6,510 nt of DNA. It comes from Balneolia bacterium. GTDB lineage: Bacteria; Bacteroidota; Rhodothermia; Balneolales; Cyclonatronaceae. Below the pieces are notes generated by a model. It ran no database searches. It was not told the DNA's origin and saw only the letters and a list, made by a program, of their open reading frames with translations. The first letter of the stretch is position 1, and the number at the start of each line of letters is the position of its first letter. The DNA lies in contig PXAI01000185.1 in NCBI GenBank assembly GCA_003567135.1, positions 1 to 6,510 on the forward strand. Direction: 5' to 3'. The translations under genes were made by a program, and so were the position numbers. Of this stretch, positions 1 to 5,027 are shown piece after piece.

Positions 1-171
1 CCGTGACAGTTGGGATGGATCGTCATCCACTTCGCATTGATTAACTGTGATAGAGTCAAAAATTAATAGAAGAGTAAGTGATTGCTTATTAACACTCTTG
101 TATAATTATTAACCGAAAAAAAGGTCTTGGTACATCATTTTAGGCAAATAAGTCGCAAGGTTTCATAACTG
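1..171. other. AT-rich intergenic stretch, no gene seen
   Basis: This stretch lies downstream of the methyltransferase stop. I see no coding frame of note. There is a weak small palindrome at 16-29 (TGGAT, loop CGTC, ATCCA) and a 6-bp inverted pair AAGAGT/ACTCTT at 70-75 and 94-99. Neither is followed, in the direction of the upstream gene, by a T-run that would make a convincing terminator. Confidence 0.4.
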
Positions 172-975
172 TTATTTTGAAGCCGTAATTAAATGAGCCG
201 GCATCGGAAATTCCAGGCTACCGTCTGATGAGATGTATTCTTGCAAGGTCGATTCAATCTGCCGGACAACTTCGTCGATTTGCTGATCCGTAAGTTCAAT
301 TCCGGCCAGTGGAAACCATCCTTTCACATCGGCAAGCACCATCGTACGGACATCGGGAAAACGGGCTTTGCCACTGTGAGTGGTTACTTCGGCTGAGGTT
401 AATACGCTTTCAGCGCACAATGATTTCAATTCGCCGGTGTCACCGAGCGAAAAGGGAGCCCTGAGCGCCTGTGCCACCTCTTCGCCGGCGGTGTTGGCGA
501 AGGCTTGGGTCATGGCATGGTATCCGGGGTTGTTGTCAAGCGAGTCGAATACCGACACAACCATCCAGCCGCCGGGAGCCAGAACACGTTCCATCTCCTG
601 AAGGGCGGCTTTTTTATCCTGGAAAAACATCATCCCAAACTGGCTAACTACGACATCAAAAGAGTCATCCTCATATGGGAGTTCTTCTGCCAAACCTTCC
701 TGCCAGTTAATGGCCGGAGCTTTACTTTCAGCCACGGAGAGCATGCCGGGATTGGGATCCAAACCGGTGATATACACACCATTCCCGCCGTTGCGCTTCA
801 GGGCGTTGCGGGCAACAATACCGGTTCCGCACGCAACATCCAGGATACGATCTCCCGGCTTTACACCGGCTTCATCCAGCAAGCGCTGTGATGAACTTAC
901 AAACAGTGCGGGAACCATCAGATTTTCGTAATGGGTTGCGGTTTCTTTGAGTTTATCAAAGCTTAAGTTTTGCAT
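172..975 (-). CDS. Class I SAM-dependent methyltransferase (UbiE/Methyltransf_11-like)
   Basis: A cytosolic enzyme of the Rossmann-fold methyltransferase class, which transfers a methyl group from S-adenosylmethionine to an acceptor that cannot be told from sequence. With the ATG start at 973-975 it has 267 residues. Motif I, DVACGTG, is at residues 46-52 (SAM-binding glycine loop). An acidic residue ends strand 2 in GLDPNPGM near residue 73. Motif II is the SFDVVVSQFGMMFF segment near 105-118, and LAPGG at about 132-136 is the post-II motif. The C-terminal 110 residues are helical and probably form the acceptor cap. The frame extends upstream to a GTG at 1041 (289 residues), but that extra N-terminus (22 residues) is low-complexity and has no spaced ribosome binding site, so I prefer the ATG. 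No clear Shine-Dalgarno precedes the ATG either. The GNAT gene lies 97 bp upstream on the same strand, so co-transcription is likely. The length and C-terminus look complete. Sure of the class, unsure of the substrate. Confidence 0.9.
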   Translation of the reverse strand: MQNLSFDKLKETATHYENLMVPALFVSSSQRLLDEAGVKPGDRILDVACGTGIVARNALKRNGGNGVYITGLDPNPGMLSVAESKAPAINWQEGLAEELPYEDDSFDVVVSQFGMMFFQDKKAALQEMERVLAPGGWMVVSVFDSLDNNPGYHAMTQAFANTAGEEVAQALRAPFSLGDTGELKSLCAESVLTSAEVTTHSGKARFPDVRTMVLADVKGWFPLAGIELTDQQIDEVVRQIESTLQEYISSDGSLEFPMPAHLITASK

Positions 976-1022
976 GTTTATGATATTAAAGTTTTTGGGT
1001 TTAGCGTTATTTACAGAGTAAG

Positions 1023-1051
1023 AGACCTGGGAGGTCTGCACCCTTATAGGG
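1023..1051. repeat. Two adjacent small hairpins between GNAT and methyltransferase genes
   Basis: AGACCT (1023-1028), loop GGG, AGGTCT (1032-1037) is a perfect 6-bp stem. It is followed directly by CCCT (1041-1044), loop TAT, AGGG (1048-1051). They sit in the 97-bp gap, before the preferred ATG of the methyltransferase. No T-run follows, so an intrinsic terminator is unlikely; an mRNA processing or stability element is possible. If the GTG at 1041 were the true start, the first hairpin would be inside the coding region. Confidence 0.35.
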
Positions 1052-1072
1052 GGAGGATAAAAATCTGAATAA

Positions 1073-1687
1073 TTAACGGTTCGGATATCGAATCATCGGG
1101 AAAAGAGGGGGTGCACCATCAACCCGAATCACATCAACGATTTCAAATCCGAAACGCTCGTAAAGCGGTGTATTAACCGGATTCGTATTCTCCAGATAGG
1201 CGATTTCTCCCCGGCGGTCGATCTCATCAAGCGTATGCTGCAATAGCTGTGATCCATACCCCGATCCCTGCTTTGCCGGATCCACCCCGATCAATGGTAG
1301 GTGCCAGTGCGGTTCATCGGGCTGGTGGTACTCCATCTGACCAAGAACTTCCATGACAATCGGACGTTTTGAGGCGGGTGCTTTGTCTTCAATAAGGGCC
1401 AGCAGGCTCTCCTCATCGGCATGCACCCCCGGGGGCAGCCACAGCGCAACGCCTGAAAAATCCCGCGTGTAAAAAGCGGTTTTACTTGAAAACGCATTGC
1501 CTCCAAATGCTTCGAAAAACTTCGGACCGTAAGCCAGATATTCATCGGCTTCAGGCCAGAGCCACCGCAGCTGCGGGTCAGCAGAAAATGCCAATACGAT
1601 GGTGTTGAGAGCCGGTGCGTTATCATCAGCGACGGCTTTGAATACATCGGATTTAACTTCCGGTTGTTTGATTTGAGTCTTCTTCAT
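1073..1687 (-). CDS. GNAT family N-acetyltransferase
   Basis: A 204-residue acetyl-CoA-dependent acetyltransferase of the Gcn5-related fold. The N-terminal part (about 20-100) has a conserved-looking FSADPQLRWLWP segment and a GVALWLPPGV strand. The core lies at 130-204: strand 4 LPLIGVDP leads into the acetyl-CoA pyrophosphate loop QGSGYGSQLL (motif A, Q/RxxGxG type, about 140-149). Motif B follows, with YLENTNPVNTPLYERFGFE at about 164-182, the usual C-terminal GNAT signature. The protein substrate or small-molecule acceptor is unknown. The frame continues upstream to a TTG at 1729 (218 residues), but the promoter-like sequence at 1743-1771 would put the transcript start near 1736, leaving almost no leader for that TTG; the ATG at 1685-1687 leaves a leader of about 50 nt. 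The methyltransferase gene follows 97 bp downstream on the same strand. The fold assignment is secure, the role is not. Confidence 0.9.
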   Translation of the reverse strand: MKKTQIKQPEVKSDVFKAVADDNAPALNTIVLAFSADPQLRWLWPEADEYLAYGPKFFEAFGGNAFSSKTAFYTRDFSGVALWLPPGVHADEESLLALIEDKAPASKRPIVMEVLGQMEYHQPDEPHWHLPLIGVDPAKQGSGYGSQLLQHTLDEIDRRGEIAYLENTNPVNTPLYERFGFEIVDVIRVDGAPPLFPMIRYPNR

Positions 1688-1742
1688 AGTGCTGTTTTTC
1701 TGTGTTGAAATTTCCTGTTTTGCCTGCAATCACTTCAGTATC

Positions 1743-1771
1743 AGTATAACAGCATCGTTTAGGCATGTCAT
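1743..1771 (-). promoter_or_regulatory. Sigma-70-like promoter for the GNAT-methyltransferase pair
   Basis: On the minus strand ATGACA (1771-1766) and TATACT (1748-1743) are separated by exactly 17 bp. These match the -35 TTGACA at 5 of 6 and the -10 TATAAT at 5 of 6. Transcription would start near 1736, about 50 nt before the ATG of the GNAT gene. The match is to the general sigma-70 consensus. Bacteroidota proper often use a different -7 box (TAnnTTTG), so usage depends on the host's sigma factor. Confidence 0.5.
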
Positions 1772-1962
1772 GAGTGCAAGCACGTATTTTTTACACGCAG
1801 ATAAGAAATTGGGGTGAAGATCATGAATGCAAAGCACCTCCCAAACTGGTTGAAGCGGATCCGGACTCCGTCCTGACAGCGGTCGGGAGCGGGACAGAGA
1901 GTGATGGAATTGAAACCATTATGACTAAACCGAACCTTGCTTGAAGCCCGCCTCACAGAGAT
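1772..1962. other. Stretch without a convincing gene, outside the left hairpin cluster
   Basis: Between the GNAT promoter and the first element hairpin there is no recognisable gene. A plus-strand frame from GTG 1774 to TGA 1942-1944 (56 codons) reads with fairly protein-like composition (acidic, ending in a short ETIMTKPNLA tail), and a minus-strand frame also stays open over part of it. I recognise no family in either, and neither has a good ribosome binding site. It may be a gene remnant or simply open by chance. Confidence 0.3.
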
Positions 1963-1988
1963 TTGGATCCACCGGAGGGTGGATCCAA
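1963..1988. repeat. Palindrome P1, left copy
   Basis: Perfect 11-bp arms TTGGATCCACC (1963-1973) and GGTGGATCCAA (1978-1988) with loop GGAG. Read in reverse complement it has the same GATCCACC stem as the copy at 2793-2812, with loop CTCC against TTCC there, so the two copies face each other. It is the outermost hairpin of the left cluster. Confidence 0.8.
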
Positions 1989-1997
1989 TACGAATAG

Positions 1998-2017
1998 CCC
2001 CGACACACATGTCGGGG
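1998..2017. repeat. Palindrome P2, left copy
   Basis: Perfect 8-bp arms CCCCGACA (1998-2005) and TGTCGGGG (2010-2017) with loop CACA. The stem is identical to that at 2762-2781, while the loops differ (GGCA there). Identical stems with variable loops are typical of REP-like hairpins maintained for their folded form. Confidence 0.8.
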
Positions 2018-2038
2018 TAGAAGAGTCAAACCAAAAGA

Positions 2039-2056
2039 GAACCCCGAATGGGGTTC
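2039..2056. repeat. Palindrome P3, left copy; possible tnpA terminator
   Basis: Perfect 7-bp arms GAACCCC (2039-2045) and GGGGTTC (2050-2056) with loop GAAT. It lies 37 bp beyond the tnpA stop. On the minus strand the stem is followed by TCTCTTTTGG, a weak U-rich tail, so it may also act as a terminator for the transposase transcript. Its reverse complement recurs twice to the right of the gene. Confidence 0.75.
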
Positions 2057-2093
2057 AATAAAGTAATGCCCGCGGCAAAACGTCAGTGCAATT

Positions 2094-2540
2094 TCATAAC
2101 AAATATTTTGCTTTATAAGGAATCCCATGCTCTTCCAACAATGCTTTTAACTCCTCCGGCCAGCTTATGTGTTTGTGATGTTCTACCTGATTTTTAATAT
2201 ATCGGATCAACCGGTCTTTGTCGTTGATGTGATGGGTGAAGGCTCCATATCCTTCCTGCCAGCCCTTAAAGGCCGGGAATAAATTTTCCTTTTTAATAAA
2301 TGAATTGCTTGCCAATTTTATGTCTTTTACCAGTGAAGACAGAGCAACTGTAGGATGGATATGAGTCAAAATATGTATGTGATCTTCCACACCATTGATG
2401 CGATACAGATGGCATTTGTTATTGTTTAACACTCCCCAAATATATTTGAACAATGTCACTCGCTGATTCTTTTCCAGGCAAGGGATCCTGTATTTGGTTC
2501 CAAAGACAATGTGGTAGTGAATTTGAAGGTAGGTACTCAT
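2094..2540 (-). CDS. tnpA: IS200/IS605-type Y1 (HUH) transposase TnpA, possibly a RAYT
   Basis: A complete 148-residue single-strand DNA transposase. In this family two such subunits form a dimer that cuts and rejoins single-stranded DNA through a covalent 5'-phosphotyrosine link, recognising subterminal hairpins. The HUH metal-binding motif is seen as DHIHIL, with His54 and His56. The catalytic helix is RYIKNQ, with Tyr114 and Gln118 in the same Y-x3-Q spacing as IS608 TnpA, followed by a conserved HH pair (121-122). The segment WQEGYGAF (94-101) before the helix is also typical. All catalytic residues are present and there is no frameshift, so the enzyme may be active. The ATG at 2538-2540 matches the usual N-terminus (short strand then YHIVFGTKYR); no Shine-Dalgarno is visible. 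No tnpB is adjacent. The hairpin clusters on both sides suggest a REP-associated transposase rather than a classic IS200, but assigning the subgroup needs a phylogeny. Confidence 0.95.
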   Translation of the reverse strand: MSTYLQIHYHIVFGTKYRIPCLEKNQRVTLFKYIWGVLNNNKCHLYRINGVEDHIHILTHIHPTVALSSLVKDIKLASNSFIKKENLFPAFKGWQEGYGAFTHHINDKDRLIRYIKNQVEHHKHISWPEELKALLEEHGIPYKAKYLL

Positions 2541-2661
2541 AATTTGGATTATTTTGATTTCATTCAGAGGAATCCCTGCCAGACCAGGGGTTGTATTCGG
2601 GATGGGTTATTGTAGTGCTTCTACTTATATGAACCGGAAAGCTCAAATTCCTTACAGAATT
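2541..2661 (-). other. Leader region of tnpA, with a small hairpin
   Basis: This is the 121 bp between the transposase ATG and the nearest P3 copy. It contains a 5-bp stem CCCTG (2574-2578) / CAGGG (2585-2589) with a 6-nt loop, about 34 nt before the ATG. IS200-type transposases are often kept at low expression by leader structure, so this hairpin might lower translation or transcription, but that is inference. I see no convincing promoter pair. Confidence 0.3.
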
Positions 2662-2679
2662 AAACCCTATTCGGGGTTC
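2662..2679. repeat. Palindrome P3, inner right copy (degenerate)
   Basis: Matches the reverse complement of the left P3 (2039-2056) at 16 of 18 positions. The stem is AACCCT (2663-2668) with GGGGTT (2673-2678), loop ATTC, including one G-T (G-U) pair, so it still folds. It lies 121 bp upstream of the tnpA start. Confidence 0.7.
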
Positions 2680-2722
2680 ATTTTTTATGTATTCATTCAA
2701 AAGAGTCGAACACGTTTGATTT

Positions 2723-2738
2723 GACCCCATTCGGGGTC
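2723..2738. repeat. Palindrome P3, outer right copy
   Basis: Perfect 6-bp arms GACCCC (2723-2728) and GGGGTC (2733-2738) with loop ATTC, in the orientation opposite to the left copy. Compared with it, the outer A-T pair next to the C-run is replaced by G-C, and pairing is kept. Its spacing to P2 (23-24 nt) matches the left cluster, making this the positional partner of the left P3. Confidence 0.75.
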
Positions 2739-2761
2739 GCCGTGGATTGGCTCTATTCGAC

Positions 2762-2781
2762 CCCCGACAGGCATGTCGGGG
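2762..2781. repeat. Palindrome P2, right copy
   Basis: Perfect 8-bp arms CCCCGACA (2762-2769) and TGTCGGGG (2774-2781), loop GGCA. The stem is identical to the left P2 at 1998-2017. It sits 11 nt from P1, as on the left. Confidence 0.8.
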
Positions 2782-2792
2782 CTAATCATTTT

Positions 2793-2812
2793 GATCCACC
2801 TTCCGGTGGATC
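2793..2812. repeat. Palindrome P1, right copy
   Basis: Perfect 8-bp arms GATCCACC (2793-2800) and GGTGGATC (2805-2812), loop TTCC. It is the inverted partner of the left P1, with a slightly shorter stem. Beyond it (2813-2891) the sequence is AT-rich and I see nothing in it. Confidence 0.8.
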
Positions 2813-2891
2813 GATGTGTTGAAATGTATCCCTTAACAATTTTACAAGTACTCTGATCACATTCTGCTTTTAGCAAAATCCTTCTATTCCA

Positions 2892-2982
2892 CCACGAAGT
2901 CACGAGGGCACGAAGTATTCACGAAGTTCTTATTCTCATTTTATACGGCTTCGTGTACCTTTGTGTCCTCGTGACTTCGTGG
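2892..2982. repeat. 91-bp imperfect inverted repeat built from CACGAAG words
   Basis: The arms 2892-2926 and 2949-2982 pair over about 34 bp around a 22-nt loop. The outer 16 bp are perfect (2892-2907 with 2967-2982), and the outer 20 bp pair at 19 positions. CACGAAG occurs at 2893, 2909 and 2920 in the left arm and as CTTCGTG at 2949 and 2975 in the right arm. It lies 84 bp beyond the stop of the LuxR-type regulator and outside the transposase hairpins. It is small, non-coding and able to form a strong hairpin, so it could be a MITE-like dispersed repeat or a 3' transcript end. From memory, similar CACGAAG-rich repeats are scattered in many environmental bacterial genomes; this was not checked. 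Confidence 0.75.
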
Positions 2983-3066
2983 CTGTCCCTGCCTGCTCCA
3001 AGACTTCGGTAACCCTGCGGGGAAAAATATACATGGGCAAAGATTAGTATTTGAGAATGACTGGCC

Positions 3067-4785
3067 TCACTCTCCCTTAACCAACCCGTTCCGGTGTGCA
3101 AACGCGGTGGCTTTTGATCGGGCCGATTTTCCGGAGATGCCCAGCTTTCCGTAGATGTTGGAAATGTGCCGCTCCACGGTTCGTTTACTGATATAGTGGG
3201 CAGAGGCGATGTCAGAGTTGCTTTTTCCCCTGGCAATTTCACACAAAATTTCCTTTTCCCTGGCTGTAAATGCATCCGGTGATGATGAATCTGCATGTTC
3301 TTCACTCAAAGAGGTAATCTTTTTGAGGATGGTTTTTGCCCGATCCAGTTCCGGTTTTGCCTGCAGTTCTTCGAAAGTCTTAATAGCAGAATGGATCTCT
3401 TTCAGTGCCGGCTCTTTCCGTCCGAGGCAATGAAGTGCTTCAACCATTCCGCACCGGGATCGGGCCGTTTGAAAAGGATTCTCGTTTCTGTCAAACAACT
3501 CAACTGATTGTTCGAATCGTTCGCAGGCTTGCAGGTACTCTTTTTTTGCAAGATGTACCCTTCCGTTGGTGTAATGGGCAAATGCAAGGAGAGACTCTGT
3601 CCCGGCCATGTCAGCAATTTTTTGTAATCGTGCGTAAGCATCTGCAGCCTCTTCAAAGTTATGAAGTGCAATTTGAGCCAGTGTCAGGATTCCCAGCCCT
3701 TTCGGCATCATTAGCCGGCATTTTTCAGGGATATTCCGGAGATATCGTTCTGCAAGATTTACCGCTGTAACCGGTTCGTCCCGGTCGTAAGCAAGGGCTG
3801 CTCTTTCCAGAAGCACAAGATTTGCCCCCAGCATTCGGAACGGCTTTTCGTCGGCTCTGTTCAACAGCTCATCCGCCCGATCATAATCGCCGCGGAGGCG
3901 GCAGATGCCTGCGAGTTTCACCAGGCCTTCGGCGGCATGGGCGGGACGTGATTCAATCAGGTTGTTCGATGCTTTCATCAGAAGGGTTTCCGCCTCATCC
4001 CAGTCTCCGTTCCAGGTCAGCACGCCGGCGTAGTGAATCTGGCAGAATGAAAACATCAGCGGGAAGGTACCATCACCCGTTCGGTCTTTTACATGAAAAC
4101 ACCACTGCACAGCCCGGCTGTAATCGCGGACCCACTCACACGCTGCTATCAGGTAACAGCAAACATTGATGCTGGTTTCGAGATCTGAGATTTCTCCGGT
4201 CATAGCGGCTGTTGTCGCTTCGTCAAGCAGGGGCATGCCTTCATCAACCTTCCCTTCAAAAACCAGGGCGAGTCCCTGCAAGGCGATGCTCATCATCTGC
4301 AGGTCAAAATCCTGAATCTGTTGAGCGATTTTGGCAGCTTCCTTGCCAAGCCGCAGGGCTTTGGCGGGATCATGTTCAGCTTCTATGGCCACATTTCCGT
4401 CCCAGGCTTTAAGCCAGCCGTGCTCCGGAACAGTATCCAGGTTCTTTAACAGCCTGTGCGCACGCCGGCTCCAGCCGTTCGAAAGCGCATACTCTCCCCG
4501 GAAAGAGAAATAATCGTAAGCAACGCTGATCGCCACTCGGGCAGCCCCTCTTGCATTCCCCTGCCCGCGGTAGAGCTGAAACGCCTTTTCCCTGGATTTA
4601 AATGTGGTATCGGCATCATCAAGCCACCAGGCGGCAAGGCCCAGTGATTCGAGAACTTCCGGAGTCTCCTTTAGCTGCATTGCCGCCACAAAAAACTTCT
4701 TTGCTTCGACCCAGTCGGTCCGTTCCATTGCCTTTTGACCCTCTGACATTAATTTTTCTGCACTGCCGGAAGATTCTCGCATCAT
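3067..4785 (-). CDS. LuxR-type transcriptional regulator with TPR-like helical repeats
   Basis: A 572-residue cytosolic DNA-binding protein. Residues about 10-490 form a long array of paired helices of TPR type, for example at 20-70, 140-190, 250-310 and 410-485, with conserved-looking blocks PEHGWLKAWDGN (120-131), CCYLIAACEWVRDYSRAVQWC (209-229) and HYAGVLTWNGDWDEAE (251-266). Residues about 504-570 are a GerE/LuxR helix-turn-helix: FTAREKEIL (506-514), SNSDIA (522-527), and the recognition helix region SKRTVERHISNIYGKLGIS (533-551). There is no Walker A motif and no receiver domain, so it is neither a MalT-like LAL ATPase nor a response regulator; the helical array probably senses a protein or small-molecule partner. 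Two ATG codons stand in tandem (4785 and 4782); either could be used, and neither has a Shine-Dalgarno. It follows the TPR gene on the same strand after a 242-bp gap and probably has its own promoter. The target genes are unknown. The family call is secure. Confidence 0.9.
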   Translation of the reverse strand: MMRESSGSAEKLMSEGQKAMERTDWVEAKKFFVAAMQLKETPEVLESLGLAAWWLDDADTTFKSREKAFQLYRGQGNARGAARVAISVAYDYFSFRGEYALSNGWSRRAHRLLKNLDTVPEHGWLKAWDGNVAIEAEHDPAKALRLGKEAAKIAQQIQDFDLQMMSIALQGLALVFEGKVDEGMPLLDEATTAAMTGEISDLETSINVCCYLIAACEWVRDYSRAVQWCFHVKDRTGDGTFPLMFSFCQIHYAGVLTWNGDWDEAETLLMKASNNLIESRPAHAAEGLVKLAGICRLRGDYDRADELLNRADEKPFRMLGANLVLLERAALAYDRDEPVTAVNLAERYLRNIPEKCRLMMPKGLGILTLAQIALHNFEEAADAYARLQKIADMAGTESLLAFAHYTNGRVHLAKKEYLQACERFEQSVELFDRNENPFQTARSRCGMVEALHCLGRKEPALKEIHSAIKTFEELQAKPELDRAKTILKKITSLSEEHADSSSPDAFTAREKEILCEIARGKSNSDIASAHYISKRTVERHISNIYGKLGISGKSARSKATAFAHRNGLVKGE

Positions 4786-4827
4786 TCAGATTATTCAATA
4801 AGTGCTATTATTTGACCATAAGATGTA

Positions 4828-4857
4828 TTTTTAAAGAAAGAACCTCCAGTTTTTCAA
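4828..4857 (-). promoter_or_regulatory. Tentative promoter of the LuxR-TPR regulator gene
   Basis: On the minus strand TTGAAA (4857-4852, 5 of 6 to TTGACA) is followed after 18 bp by TAAAAA (4833-4828, 4 of 6 to TATAAT). Transcription would start near 4821, about 36 nt before the ATG. The region is so AT-rich that chance matches are expected. Confidence 0.25.
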
Positions 4858-4872
4858 AGAGTCTATGATTTC

Positions 4873-4946
4873 TTGGGTAATAATTTTATGAAAGTTTTAC
4901 CCGTGAATCCGAACTTGCGTAACTTGTATTCCAATGTTTGGGTAAT
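4873..4946. repeat. Three GGGTAA boxes upstream of the regulator gene
   Basis: TTGGGTAAT occurs as a 9-bp direct repeat at 4873-4881 and 4938-4946, and an inverted TTACCC at 4897-4902 lies between. The boxes are about 90-160 bp upstream of the regulator's start and just upstream of its tentative promoter, where an activator or an autoregulating LuxR-type protein could bind. The evidence is the repetition only. Confidence 0.3.
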
Positions 4947-5027
4947 TGTATGAATGTAACGTCAGTTCAAAAAAAGCTGTTTGTCGGTCGGCTGACTGAG
5001 ATATCGAGCTGACGAATCAATAATTTA

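Larger units (their letters stand above)
1963..2812 (-). mobile_element. IS200/RAYT-like element: tnpA between mirror-image hairpin clusters
   Basis: A solitary Y1 transposase gene is flanked on both sides by clusters of short palindromes. Going right, the order is P1 (1963-1988), P2 (1998-2017), P3 (2039-2056), gene, P3 (2662-2679), P3 (2723-2738), P2 (2762-2781), P1 (2793-2812). P1 and P2 are spaced 11 nt on both sides, and the right spacer read in reverse complement matches the left at 8 of 11 positions, so the clusters are true inverted copies. P2-P3 spacing is 23-24 nt on both sides. No tnpB or passenger gene is present. The transposase gene is visibly more AT-rich than its neighbours, suggesting acquisition. 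The limits given are those of the outer palindromes; the true ends could differ, because IS200/IS605 elements have no terminal inverted repeats or target duplication to mark them. Confidence 0.65.

Noticed and set aside
1768..2128. Minus-strand open frames of 80 and 67 codons over the gap left of tnpA.
   Set aside because: They run through the P1 and P2 palindromes or overlap the tnpA end, have no recognisable domain, and the palindromes explain the sequence better.
1963..2812. CRISPR array, suggested by repeated palindromes at short intervals.
   Set aside because: The repeats are three different sequences, of 16-26 bp, in mirror orientation, without uniform spacers and without cas genes.
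2697..2903. Small minus-strand open frame of 68 codons.
   Set aside because: It is made of the right-hand hairpin cluster and has no family resemblance.
3402..4169. Overlapping open frames of 89-121 codons in both directions inside the regulator gene.
   Set aside because: The LuxR-TPR frame is complete and recognisable over its whole length; the others lack domains and have unlikely composition.
4960..5014. Possible intrinsic terminator after the TPR gene: a T7 run on the minus strand (4975-4969) and CGTCAG/CTGACG at 4960-4965 and 5009-5014.
   Set aside because: No GC-rich stem ends directly before the T-run, and the only inverted pair encloses the T-run itself.
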